Shown here: piece after piece, positions 1-7,492 of the stretch
Layout: every line of letters starts with the position of its first letter
Numbering within the stretch: the stretch's first letter is position 1
Assembly (NCBI GenBank): GCA_947179195.1
Contig: CAMXAS010000001.1
Coordinates: forward strand, 1-39,469
Direction of reading: 5' to 3'
Source of the DNA: an uncultured Bacteroidales bacterium
GTDB lineage: Bacteria > Bacteroidota > Bacteroidia > Bacteroidales > P3
Length of the DNA stretch: 39,469 nt
Notes under the pieces: generated by a model
What the model saw: the letters and a program-made list of their open reading frames with translations, nothing else
Told to the model about the DNA's origin: nothing
Databases searched by the model: none
Position numbers and translations under genes: made by a program

Positions 1-215
1 ACGACACAGACGATGGCCGCCACCCGGCAAGCCAAAACCAGACGGCGGCGCAGTTGCCGCTGCCGCTTGTGCCGCTGTTGCGCCTGCTGCAAGGCCGCCA
101 CGTGCGGGAAATAGACCGTCTTGTAACGTTTCCAATCGAACAGATGGAGCAGGATGGGCACGAGTACGAACGCCCAACCCCATAGAAATTCCGGATGTAC
201 AAACGAGACGTGCAT
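1..215 (-). CDS. BatA-type membrane protein, N-terminal part (cut by window edge)
   Basis: The first 71 codons of a minus-strand gene start at the ATG at 213-215 and run off the left edge. The protein begins MHVSFVHPEFLWGWAFVLVP, then ILLHLFDWKRYKTVYFPHVA. A first membrane helix followed by a 'P-I-L-L-H-L-F...R-Y-K-T-V-x-F-P-x-V' pattern is typical of the aerotolerance-regulator N-terminal (BatA, PF07584) domain. A basic glutamine- and arginine-rich stretch follows, then the start of a second hydrophobic segment (LVLACRVAAIVCVV). In Bacteroidota such proteins usually continue into a von Willebrand-like or long periplasmic domain, which is not visible here. The start lies 15 bases after the aroC stop on the same strand, so co-transcription with aroC is likely. 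The true function of BatA-like proteins is unsettled. The domain call is fairly sure; the rest of the protein is unknown. Confidence 0.75.
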   Translation of the reverse strand, partial: MHVSFVHPEFLWGWAFVLVPILLHLFDWKRYKTVYFPHVAALQQAQQRHKRQRQLRRRLVLACRVAAIVCV

Positions 216-230
216 CGCCGGAGGTTATTT

Positions 231-1304
231 TCATCGACGGGCCAACCACATATCGGCCGCCGTCAGGGCCGCCATCGCCTCCACGACCGGCACCGCCCGC
301 GGCACACAGCATACGTCGTGCCGACCGCCCGCGGTCTGTTCGCGCAAGCCGTCCCGCTTATGCCATACCGTCATCGGCTGTCCCAAGGTCGCAATCGGCT
401 TGAACGCCACGCGGAACCAAACGTCCTCGCCCGTGCTGATGCCGCCGCGCACGCCGCCGCAACGGTTCTGCGCCGTATGCAACACGCCCTTGCCGTCCAT
501 TTCCGTCCAAGCGTCGTTATGCGCGCTGCCGCGCATGGTGGCCGCGGCAAAGCCCGCCCCGATTTCAAATCCGCGCGCGGCGTTGATGCCCATCATCGCG
601 GCCGCCAGACGCGCCGTCAGTTTGTCGTATATAGGTTCGCCGCAGCCTTTGGGCAGTCCGCGGATAAGGCCGCAGACACAGCCGCCCACCGTGTCGCCCT
701 CGGCCGCACAACGCGCCAGTTCCGCCTGCATGGCGGCCGCGGCGGCCGGTGACGGACAATACAGCGGGCTGTCATAGACCCGCGTCAAATCGTAGGCGGT
801 ATAAGGGGCTTCGCAACAGGCCCCGCCTATCCGTTCGGTATAGGCATATACGCTCACACCGGCCTCCGCGAGGAAACACTGCGCCAACGCACCGGCCGCC
901 ACGCGCGCGGCCGTCTCCCGCGCCGAAGCCCGCCCGCCGCCGCGCGCATCGCGACAGCCGTATTTCGCCTCATACGTATCGTCGGCGTGCGACGGACGGT
1001 AAACGTCCGCCAAGGCGGCATAGTCCGCGCTCCGCGCATCGGTATTCTCTATCAGGAACGCGATGGGCGTGCCCAACGTCTTTCCTTCGTATATACCGGA
1101 AAGGAAACGCACTTCATCGGCCTCGCGCCGCGCGCTCGTACCGGCCATGTCCGGATTGCCCGGCCGCCGACGCGCCATGACCGTCTGCACGAAAGCCGTA
1201 TCGACGGGCACGCCACCCGGCATACCGTCCAGCACCCCGCCTATCGCCGCGCCGTGCGACTCGCCGAAAGACGTAAACCGCAAATATCGCCCGAACGTAT
1301 TCAT
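231..1304 (-). CDS. aroC: Chorismate synthase
   Basis: Last step of the shikimate pathway: it converts 5-enolpyruvylshikimate-3-phosphate to chorismate using reduced FMN, in the cytoplasm. The 357-residue product has the usual family length. Signatures are GESHG (14-18), PSHAD with the second conserved histidine near 106, RGGGRASARETA (121-132) for FMN and phosphate binding, NRCGGVRGGISTG (280-292) and GRHDVC (327-332). The reading frame is open 26 codons further upstream, but that extension overlaps the preceding gene. The ATG at 1302-1304, giving MNTFGRYLRF, matches the family start and lies 4 bases after the stop of the CMD-cupin gene. It is therefore probably the second gene of an operon CMD-cupin, aroC, batA-like. 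No other aromatic pathway gene is adjacent. Confidence 0.97.
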   Translation of the reverse strand: MNTFGRYLRFTSFGESHGAAIGGVLDGMPGGVPVDTAFVQTVMARRRPGNPDMAGTSARREADEVRFLSGIYEGKTLGTPIAFLIENTDARSADYAALADVYRPSHADDTYEAKYGCRDARGGGRASARETAARVAAGALAQCFLAEAGVSVYAYTERIGGACCEAPYTAYDLTRVYDSPLYCPSPAAAAAMQAELARCAAEGDTVGGCVCGLIRGLPKGCGEPIYDKLTARLAAAMMGINAARGFEIGAGFAAATMRGSAHNDAWTEMDGKGVLHTAQNRCGGVRGGISTGEDVWFRVAFKPIATLGQPMTVWHKRDGLREQTAGGRHDVCCVPRAVPVVEAMAALTAADMWLARR

Positions 1305-1308
1305 ACCG

Positions 1309-2121
1309 CTAAAGTTTGTCGTATTCCTCGTCGCTGACCGGCTCCAGCCATTCGTTCGAAGCCTCCTCGCCGGGAATTTCAAAGGCGAGGTGCGCGAACC
1401 AGCTGTCGGCGGCCGCCCCGTGCCAATGCTTCACGTTGGCGGGAATATGGATGACCGTCCCCGGCAGGATTTCCACCGCCGGTTTGCCCTCTTCCTGATA
1501 CCAGCCGCGGCCGGCCACGCCTATCAACATCTGTCCGCCCCCCGACGTGGCTTTGTGGATATGCCAGTTGTTACGGCAACGCGGTTCGAACGTCACGTTG
1601 GCAATCGAAACCTGCTCCGCGGAAATCACCGCCAGGTAACTGTTGCCGATGAAATAGCGGGCATAGGCCGCATTCGGTTCGCCTATCGGGAAAATCATCT
1701 CGCGCTGGAAGGCCGCTTTGGCATCCGCTCCCTGTTCGTCCCCGGCCCAAACGTCCTTGGCCAAACGGAACGCCGCCCAGGCTTTCGGCCATCCGGCATA
1801 AAAACCAATGTGGGTGATGATTTCGGCGATTTCGGTACGCGTAATCCCGTTGTTCTTGGCCGATTGCAAATGATATATCAACGAATTGTCCGTGATGCCC
1901 TGGCTGATGAGCGACGTCACCGTCACCAAACTGCGGTCCCGCAAGCCAAGTTTGTCGGTGCGGCTCCACACCTCGCCGAAAAGGACATCGTCGTTCAGTT
2001 CCGCGAACTTCGGGGCGAAGGCGCCCAATTGGTCGCGGCCGGCCGTCTGTACTATCTTTTGCTGTGCCATAACATGAAAGGTTAAAACCGTTAATACTGA
2101 GATTAAAAGAAATCGTTTCAT
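1309..2121 (-). CDS. Exported carboxymuconolactone decarboxylase-like / cupin fusion protein
   Basis: 270 residues in three parts. Residues 1-19 look like a Sec signal peptide (MKRFLLISVLTVLTFHVMA, followed by QQK). Residues about 33-125 resemble a carboxymuconolactone decarboxylase (CMD) domain. Residues about 172-250 are a cupin barrel with HIH (187-189), Gln197 in place of the usual Glu, and KHWHG (231-235) as likely metal ligands. The CMD half has no CxxC (the only cysteine is Cys182), so it is not an AhpD-type peroxidase reductant; the pattern resembles gamma-CMD proteins. CMD-cupin fusions are frequent in Bacteroidota but the substrate is generally unknown. A rpsT terminator lies upstream, so the gene needs its own promoter; TATCTTTA at 2169-2176 (minus) is a possible -7 element without a clear -33. 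aroC follows 4 bases downstream. Confidence 0.85.
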   Translation of the reverse strand: MKRFLLISVLTVLTFHVMAQQKIVQTAGRDQLGAFAPKFAELNDDVLFGEVWSRTDKLGLRDRSLVTVTSLISQGITDNSLIYHLQSAKNNGITRTEIAEIITHIGFYAGWPKAWAAFRLAKDVWAGDEQGADAKAAFQREMIFPIGEPNAAYARYFIGNSYLAVISAEQVSIANVTFEPRCRNNWHIHKATSGGGQMLIGVAGRGWYQEEGKPAVEILPGTVIHIPANVKHWHGAAADSWFAHLAFEIPGEEASNEWLEPVSDEEYDKL

Positions 2122-2176
2122 TGTGTTTTTATTATTGCTTATCCATTCAAGCCACCGGCTTCCGAATGTAAAGATA

Positions 2177-2211
2177 CAAAAAAAGCTCTACCCATTGCTG
2201 GATAGAGCCCC
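2177..2211 (-). terminator. Intrinsic terminator after rpsT
   Basis: On the minus strand a 10-bp stem (arms 2199-2208 and 2185-2194, one G-T wobble, loop GCAA) is followed by seven T residues (complement of 2178-2184). It lies about 40 bases after the rpsT stop and should end the tRNA-Glu/rpsT transcript. Confidence 0.85.
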
Positions 2212-2250
2212 AAAAATCATTATGAAAACAAAAAACTCTAAATCGAATAA

Positions 2251-2526
2251 CTATTTCGCGGCTTCAGCGGGCGCGGACAGTTTAGCGGCTTTCATCATGA
2301 TCTGCGATTTGAGGTTCGCAGCCTTGTTCTTGTGAATGATATGATGCTTAGCCAAACGATCCACCATGGAAACCATCGTGGAAGTCTTAGCCTTCACTTC
2401 GTCAACCGACGTCAAAGCTCTAAAATCTCTCAACGCGTTACGCATCGTCTTGGCATAATAACGGTTATGCTCTCTCTTGGTCTCCGTCGAACGAATCCGC
2501 TTTATGGATGATTTGTGGTTTGCCAT
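2251..2526 (-). CDS. rpsT: 30S ribosomal protein S20
   Basis: Primary 16S rRNA-binding protein that helps early assembly of the 30S body. The 91-residue, lysine- and arginine-rich product starts MANHKSSIKRIRSTETKREH, the classic S20 opening, with NAARNK-type residues conserved in the helical hairpin (HKNKAANLKSQ near 66-76). The C-terminus carries a short Ala/Pro tail. The ATG lies 25 bases downstream of the 3' end of tRNA-Glu on the same strand, with no second promoter seen between them, so the mRNA is probably released by tRNA 3' processing. An intrinsic terminator follows the stop. Confidence 0.97.
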   Translation of the reverse strand: MANHKSSIKRIRSTETKREHNRYYAKTMRNALRDFRALTSVDEVKAKTSTMVSMVDRLAKHHIIHKNKAANLKSQIMMKAAKLSAPAEAAK

Positions 2527-2551
2527 TACTCTTTACAACATTTATGTTTTG

Positions 2552-2626
2552 TAGCCCGTAGGGGATTCGAACCCCTGATTTCAAGAATGAAAATCTTGCG
2601 TCCTAGGCCAACTAGACGAACGGGCC
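2552..2626 (-). tRNA. tRNA-Glu (anticodon TTC)
   Basis: 75 nt. Acceptor stem GGCCCGT/ACGGGCT closes with one G-T pair, followed by discriminator A; CCA is not encoded. The D arm contains GTCTAGTTGGCCTAGGAC. The anticodon loop TTTTCAT reads TTC. The T arm contains GGTTCGAATCC. It lies directly upstream of rpsT and about 10 bases downstream of a predicted start site. Confidence 0.97.
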
Positions 2627-2642
2627 AGCCTTAAAGGGAGTG

Positions 2643-2673
2643 CAAAGGTACAACTTTTTTTCGTATCTGCAAT
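2643..2673 (-). promoter_or_regulatory. Bacteroidota-type promoter for tRNA-Glu/rpsT
   Basis: On the minus strand TACCTTTG (complement of 2643-2650) matches the -7 consensus TAnnTTTG exactly. ATTG (complement of 2670-2673) lies 19 bases upstream as a 3-of-4 match to the -33 element TTTG. The predicted start is about 10 bases before the tRNA 5' end. Confidence 0.8.
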
Positions 2674-2768
2674 ATCTCTCCCCAAATTTTTATCTCTTTT
2701 TCCGGATGCCGCACGGTTGACTCTTATCAAACACAATGATAATCAATCAACAGCAAACGCATCCCCGC

Positions 2769-3461
2769 CTACTTCTTATTGGCGGCAATGGCCAACAGGA
2801 TGCCCAAAACGACACCCAACAAGGCGGCGAACAAAACCTGCCATTGCGGCGGCAATAGGAACGTAACCGTATGCGCGGGAATCCAGAACAGCGGAATCGT
2901 CTTCTTGAAGACGAAATTCCATTGCACGTCCCAGTTCAGGTTCGCCAAAATACGGCTGAACGGTATCGGCGTGACCAAGGCTTTCAGCCGGCCGCCCTGC
3001 TCGAGGATATGCGTGTCGCTGACCTTGTGCAGCAGCATGAACACCGGCGCGAAAGCCGTGTTCTGCATCAACGAAATGGCGAACGCCCCGCCGAACTTGG
3101 TCCAGCTCAGGCCGCCCTGCATGGCCGCCGCCACCGCGCCGTCGGTACAGAAAACGGTATCGCACAGCACGGGCACGCCCTTGCCGAATATCCGCATGGC
3201 CATGACAATCCACGCGCCGAGAAAGCCCCATACAATCATGCGCGGCCACAGCCCGAAGCCCTTTTCATAATAGTGCCCCGTGCGCAAACGCAACGCGATG
3301 ACTTCCCCGAACGTCGATAATACGGCGAACTTGACGAAACCGGAGAGCACCGGCATCTTGGCGTTGGCTTCGAAATAGAATGCCTTGACGCCGTCTATGA
3401 AGAAAAAGGGGCATAGCGCAAGGCATGCCCCTATGATCATCCACCAATCCTGCTTTTTCAT
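2769..3461 (-). CDS. Multi-pass inner membrane protein, possibly Mpv17/PMP22-like
   Basis: 230 residues with about six hydrophobic segments: near 7-27, 38-58, 72-94, 123-145, 175-198 and 205-227. It ends in a short lysine tail (AANKK). I do not recognise the family with certainty. The last third (WNFVFKKTIPLFWIPAHTVT, then FLLPPQWQVLF) is reminiscent of the C-terminal Mpv17/PMP22 pattern of W-x-x-x-P...NF...P...R/QVLF, but the rest is too divergent to be sure. The ATG directly abuts the TAA of the upstream acyl-CoA synthetase gene (no spacer), which strongly suggests translational coupling and one operon with buk. A role in transporting or sensing short-chain acids would be guesswork from context alone. 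Confidence 0.6.
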   Translation of the reverse strand: MKKQDWWMIIGACLALCPFFFIDGVKAFYFEANAKMPVLSGFVKFAVLSTFGEVIALRLRTGHYYEKGFGLWPRMIVWGFLGAWIVMAMRIFGKGVPVLCDTVFCTDGAVAAAMQGGLSWTKFGGAFAISLMQNTAFAPVFMLLHKVSDTHILEQGGRLKALVTPIPFSRILANLNWDVQWNFVFKKTIPLFWIPAHTVTFLLPPQWQVLFAALLGVVLGILLAIAANKK

Positions 3462-5519
3462 TTACTTCTGAATTCGGATTCTGGCATCCACGGCCACCAC
3501 CTGTTTGGCGTTGCCCAAGAGCGGGTTGATGTCCATTTCCTGTATTTCGGGCGCCACGGCCACGAGTTTGGAAAGCGATTCCACGACCTTGGCGAACGCC
3601 TCGATGTTGACGCCTTCCTGCCCGCGCACGCCCTGCAACATCTTATACCCTTTCAGACGTTCTATCATGCCCTTGGCCGCCTTGGCCGTCACGGGCGCCA
3701 AGCCGGTCTGTACGTCTTTGAGCACTTCGATGAAGATACCGCCCAAACCGCACAGGATCATGTGGCCGAACTTGGGTTCATACTTGACGCCGGCAAAGAT
3801 TTCCATACCCGAAAGCATCGGTTGCATCAGAATGGCCGTCGTGTCCTTGATTTTAATCATGCGCTCGAATTCGGCCTTCACGGTGGCGGCATCCTTGACG
3901 TTGAGCACAACGCCGCCCACATCCGACTTATGCACGGGGCCCACGACCTTCATCACGAGCGGATAGCCGAGTTTTCCGGCCGCCGCCACCGCCGCATCCG
4001 CCGTATCGACCACGGCTTCACCGGCACGCGGCACGCCGCACGCATCCAGCAGGATTTGAATTTGGTCGGGCGCCAGATAGCCGTCCGGATTGTTTTCTAT
4101 CACCTTGCGGATGGCCGCCTGATCGACGCCTTCGAGGCTGACCGTGTCGGTATCGGGCGCCGGCGTATGGAACACGCGGCCCAAAGCCGAACCGAAAACG
4201 ACCTCATCCTGGAAATTGATACGGTTCTTGCCCAAGAATTCCTCCAACTCCTCGCGGGCCGTCACCACGGCCGGCAGAATCGGGTAAATCGGTTTCTTGG
4301 CATGTTTCATCTTTTCATCCAACAGACGGTAAACGTCGAAGATGCGCACTAGGCCCGGCGTACCGAAGATGACGGCCATCGCGTCCACCTCATCGAAATC
4401 GTTGTCGCAGGCGTCAATAATCTTGCCGAGATGTTCGGCCGTGCCCGTGGCCAAAAAGTCAATCGGGTTGGCGACGGAGGAACCGGGGAACAGCTGTTCC
4501 TTCAACGGCTGCGCCTTGACCGGGTCGATTTTAGGCACGTTCAGTCCGGCTTTCGACAAGGCGTCGGTCAGCATGACGGCCGGACCGCCGGCGTGCGTGA
4601 TAATCGCGATGTTCTTGCCTTTCAATTCCGGATGTTGGAAAATGGAAGCCACCGTCATCAAGTCCTGACGGCCGTAGCAACGCACGATACCGGCCTTGCG
4701 GAACAGGGCGTCCACGGCCACGTCCGACGAGGCCAACGCGCCCGTATGCGAAGAGGCCGCCCGCGAACCGGCTTCGGAAGAACCGGCCTTGACGGCGGCT
4801 ATCTTACAGCCTTTTTTAATAAGCGACTGGGCGTGTTTGAGCAACTTTTGCGGGTTGCGGATATTTTCTATATACAGCAGTTTGACACGCGAACTCGTCG
4901 CGGGATCGAACGTCTCGTCCAAATGCTCCAAAATCTCCTCAACGCCCAACTGCGCCGAATTACCCACGGTGAATACGTTGGCGAAACGCAAGCCGGCCGG
5001 GATGGAGGCTTCGAGGATGAAAACGCCCGTCGCGCCGCTGCCCGTGATGAAGTCGCAACCCTGCGGGTCCAACTCCGGCATAGGGCCGGAAAAGATGCTA
5101 CGGTGGTAAGGCGTCAGAATCCCCGTGCAGTTGGGGCCTATCAAGGCCGCGCCCACCTCGTTGCAATAACCCACGATTTTATCTTCCAGCACCTTGCCTT
5201 CATGGCTTTCCTCGCCGAAACCGGCCGAGATAATGATGATGGCGCGCGTGTTTTTTTGCTTCGTGAGCACTTCCACGGCATCCGGCGCATATTTGGCCGC
5301 GATGGCGATGACGGCCAAATCCACTTCCGGCAATTCCGATACGTTATGATAGCAGTGGATACCCTGTATCTCGTCTTCTTTCGGGTTGACCGTATATACC
5401 TGCCCGCTGAACTTGCCGTCCAGAATGTGTTTCAGCACACGGCCGCCCGGTTTGGAAATATCGTTGGACGCCCCGACGACGACGATGGATTTCGGTTTGA
5501 ATAATGCCGGATTGATCAT
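3462..5519 (-). CDS. ADP-forming acyl-CoA synthetase (fused alpha-beta subunits)
   Basis: Interconverts an acyl-CoA plus ADP and phosphate with the free acid, CoA and ATP, so in fermenters it can harvest ATP from acyl-CoA. The 685 residues hold a CoA-binding Rossmann domain (VVVGASND, 13-20, to about 130), a succinyl-CoA-ligase-like flavodoxin domain (about 155-290), a second such domain to about 460 and a C-terminal ATP-grasp domain (about 470-685). His258 in SSHTGA is the expected phosphohistidine of the alpha part. His530 in GPVHKSDVGG matches the beta-part histidine. GLGG (591-594) and EMDINPL (661-667) are typical of the ATP-grasp end. It follows buk by 20 bases. Acetate, propionate, branched-chain or aryl acids are all possible substrates and cannot be told apart here. 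Confidence 0.93.
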   Translation of the reverse strand: MINPALFKPKSIVVVGASNDISKPGGRVLKHILDGKFSGQVYTVNPKEDEIQGIHCYHNVSELPEVDLAVIAIAAKYAPDAVEVLTKQKNTRAIIIISAGFGEESHEGKVLEDKIVGYCNEVGAALIGPNCTGILTPYHRSIFSGPMPELDPQGCDFITGSGATGVFILEASIPAGLRFANVFTVGNSAQLGVEEILEHLDETFDPATSSRVKLLYIENIRNPQKLLKHAQSLIKKGCKIAAVKAGSSEAGSRAASSHTGALASSDVAVDALFRKAGIVRCYGRQDLMTVASIFQHPELKGKNIAIITHAGGPAVMLTDALSKAGLNVPKIDPVKAQPLKEQLFPGSSVANPIDFLATGTAEHLGKIIDACDNDFDEVDAMAVIFGTPGLVRIFDVYRLLDEKMKHAKKPIYPILPAVVTAREELEEFLGKNRINFQDEVVFGSALGRVFHTPAPDTDTVSLEGVDQAAIRKVIENNPDGYLAPDQIQILLDACGVPRAGEAVVDTADAAVAAAGKLGYPLVMKVVGPVHKSDVGGVVLNVKDAATVKAEFERMIKIKDTTAILMQPMLSGMEIFAGVKYEPKFGHMILCGLGGIFIEVLKDVQTGLAPVTAKAAKGMIERLKGYKMLQGVRGQEGVNIEAFAKVVESLSKLVAVAPEIQEMDINPLLGNAKQVVAVDARIRIQK

Positions 5520-5539
5520 AGCCTGATGGTTTTAATGCG

Positions 5540-6616
5540 TTAGCAATACACTTTGGCGGTCAGTTCGCCCTGATGCAGCATCAAGGCGTTCATGGCCAAG
5601 GCCTTCATTTCGTCTTCGCCCGGATAAACGGCCACGGGCGCAAGGAACGACACCTTCTCTTTCAACGATTCCACGAACGGTTTGCCGTAAGCGATACCGC
5701 CCGTCACCAAAATGGCGTCCACCTTGCCTTTCAACACCGTCGCCATCGCGCCGATTTCCTTGGCCACCTGATAGACCATGGCTTCCTGGATCATCGCGGC
5801 TTTGGCGTCGCCGTCCTTGGCTTTCACTTCCACATCGTAGGCATCGTTCGTATTCAGATAGCCTACGTAACCGCCCTGACCGCAAATCATCTTCTTGAGC
5901 TGCGCCAACGTGTATTGGCCGCTGAAGCAAGCCTTGATGAGCGAGCCCACGGGCAAGCCGCCGGAACGTTCGGGCGAGAAAGGCCCGTCGCCGTCCAGCG
6001 CGTTGTTCACGTCGATGGCCTTGCCCTTGCAGTGCGCCGCCACGCTGATGCCGCCGCCCAAGTGGGCCACGATCAGGTTCAAATCCTCGTATTTCTTGCC
6101 GTTTTCCTTGGCATATGTCCGCGCGATGGCCTTTTGGTTCAAAGCGTGGAAAATCGAAATCCGTTCGAAAGCCGGATGGCCCGAAATACGCGCCACTTCC
6201 TGCAACTCATCCACGACCACCGGGTCGGCGATATAGGCTTTCGCCCCGATTTGCGCCGCCAAGTCGGCCGCTATCAAACCGCCCAGGTTGCTCGCGTGTT
6301 CACCCTGAACGCCCTTGCGCAAATCGGCCAGCAAGGCGTCGTTCACCTCATAGATGCCGGAAGCGATCGGCTTGACCAAACCGCCGCGGCCCACGATATA
6401 GCTGATGTCGTCTATGCCAATGCCCTCTTCTTTCAGCACTTTCAGAATCACATTCTTGCGGAACTCGAACTGGTCGGCGATTTTCTCGAACGGCGCCAAC
6501 TCCTCGGAGGAGTGCTTGAGGTTTTTCTGAAAGACATTGTTCTCGCCCTCGAAAAGCGCGATTTTGGTGGAAGTCGATCCCGGATTAATCGTCAGGATCT
6601 TTACGGTCTTTGACAT
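5540..6616 (-). CDS. buk: Butyrate kinase
   Basis: Transfers phosphate between butyryl-phosphate (or a branched analogue such as isobutyryl-phosphate) and ADP to give ATP and the acid. 358 residues, the normal length for Buk in the acetokinase/ASKHA superfamily. Phosphate-binding loops are NPGSTSTK (11-18) and AHLGGGISVAAH (184-195); DGDGPFSPERSG (208-219) is a Buk hallmark, and VTGGIAYGKPF lies near the C-terminus. Its usual partner phosphotransbutyrylase (ptb) is not next to it; the operon continues instead into an ADP-forming acyl-CoA synthetase. No clear TAnnTTTG promoter is visible in the short gap behind the tRNA-Pro terminator. Confidence 0.96.
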   Translation of the reverse strand: MSKTVKILTINPGSTSTKIALFEGENNVFQKNLKHSSEELAPFEKIADQFEFRKNVILKVLKEEGIGIDDISYIVGRGGLVKPIASGIYEVNDALLADLRKGVQGEHASNLGGLIAADLAAQIGAKAYIADPVVVDELQEVARISGHPAFERISIFHALNQKAIARTYAKENGKKYEDLNLIVAHLGGGISVAAHCKGKAIDVNNALDGDGPFSPERSGGLPVGSLIKACFSGQYTLAQLKKMICGQGGYVGYLNTNDAYDVEVKAKDGDAKAAMIQEAMVYQVAKEIGAMATVLKGKVDAILVTGGIAYGKPFVESLKEKVSFLAPVAVYPGEDEMKALAMNALMLHQGELTAKVYC

Positions 6617-6660
6617 GACGGTTAAATATTTTGGTTTGTACTCGTTAATTCAGCCTAAAA

Positions 6661-6695
6661 CAAATAGAGCACTTACTTTTTAGGGTAAGTGCTCT
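6661..6695 (-). terminator. Intrinsic terminator after tRNA-Pro
   Basis: A perfect 11-bp stem (6666-6676 with 6685-6695) has an 8-base loop. On the minus strand it is followed by ATTTGTTTTAGG, a moderate T-rich tail. It begins 8 bases beyond the tRNA-Pro 3' end and separates it from buk. The plus-strand side has no T tract, so it should act only on minus-strand transcripts. Confidence 0.8.
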
Positions 6696-6702
6696 GATTC
6701 TG

Positions 6703-6776
6703 TCGGGATGACAAGATTCGAACTTGCGACCACACGCCCCCCAGACGCGTACTCTACCGGACTGAGCTACATCCCG
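6703..6776 (-). tRNA. tRNA-Pro (anticodon GGG)
   Basis: 74 nt. The acceptor stem CGGGATG/CATCCCG is perfect, with discriminator A and no encoded CCA. The D arm is GCTCAGTCCGGTAGAGT. The anticodon stem contains wobble pairs around loop CTGGGGG, reading GGG. The T arm contains AAGTTCGAATCTT. It sits between psd and buk with its own promoter and terminator. Confidence 0.95.
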
Positions 6777-6791
6777 AACGCTAAATCGGTG

Positions 6792-6823
6792 CAAAAGTAG
6801 ATTTTTTTTCTTTAAAATCCAAA
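6792..6823 (-). promoter_or_regulatory. Bacteroidota-type promoter for tRNA-Pro
   Basis: On the minus strand TTTG (complement of 6820-6823), a 20-base spacer and TACTTTTG (complement of 6792-6799) match both consensus elements exactly. The -33 element begins only 9 bases after the psd stop codon, so this promoter is fitted into the 56-base psd/tRNA gap. Predicted start is about 10 bases before the tRNA. Confidence 0.85.
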
Positions 6824-6832
6824 TCGGCCCCT

Positions 6833-7492
6833 TTAAGCCAATTCCGCCAACAGGCTGATGCCGCTCCGTACGTGTTCCTCCATCTCCACCTTGATTTCGG
6901 CGGTCAGCGGCAGGAAGATATCGACGCGCGAGCCGAATTTGATGAAGCCCAACTCCTGACCGCGCAACACCTGCTCGCCCACCTTGGCGTAGGAAACGAT
7001 ACGGCGCGCCAGGGCGCCGGCAATCTGCCGCACGAGGATTTCCGCGCCGGATGCCGTGCGCAACACCACCGTATTGCGTTCGTTCAACGTGGAGGACTTG
7101 GGATGCCAGGCCACGAGGTAACGGCCCGGATGATACTTGCGGTAAACGACTTCTCCGCCTATCGGATAACGGTTCACGTGCACGTTGGCCGGCGACATGA
7201 AGACGGAAATCCGGATGCGTTCGTCGTCGAAATATTCGGGGTCCTTGACCTTGGCGATGTCCACGACCACGCCGTCGGCCGGCGCCACGACACAGCGGTC
7301 GGTATGTTCCGGGTATTCCCGGTTCGGCATCCGGAAGAAACACACGATGAGCCCCCACAGCAGGAAACACAGCGTCCAGCCGAGGGCGATGCACCAGCGC
7401 GTATCACAGAATATATTGATGGACAATCCTATCGCCACGAACGTCACCCCCGTCCATATGATGATGCCGCGTCCTTCCCTGTGTATTTTCAT
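6833..7492 (-). CDS. psd: Phosphatidylserine decarboxylase
   Basis: Converts phosphatidylserine to phosphatidylethanolamine at the inner membrane. 219 residues, matching the short Psd form of Bacteroidota. Two membrane helices (about 10-28 and 33-53) precede the catalytic domain with APADG (70-74), VHVNRYP (104-110), WHPKS (129-133) and FIKFGSR (183-189). Ser188 in GSR is the expected self-cleavage site that becomes the pyruvoyl group. The ATG at 7490-7492 overlaps the cdsA stop as ATGA; an alternative ATG two codons upstream is less likely given this overlap. No pssA gene for phosphatidylserine synthase is in the window. The gene closes the eight-gene operon that starts at ugd. Confidence 0.95.
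   Translation of the reverse strand: MKIHREGRGIIIWTGVTFVAIGLSINIFCDTRWCIALGWTLCFLLWGLIVCFFRMPNREYPEHTDRCVVAPADGVVVDIAKVKDPEYFDDERIRISVFMSPANVHVNRYPIGGEVVYRKYHPGRYLVAWHPKSSTLNERNTVVLRTASGAEILVRQIAGALARRIVSYAKVGEQVLRGQELGFIKFGSRVDIFLPLTAEIKVEMEEHVRSGISLLAELA

Noticed and set aside
6617..6665. Possible buk promoter with TTTG at 6661-6664 (minus)
   Set aside because: The sequence 20 bases downstream, TACAAACC, lacks the TTTG part of the -7 element.
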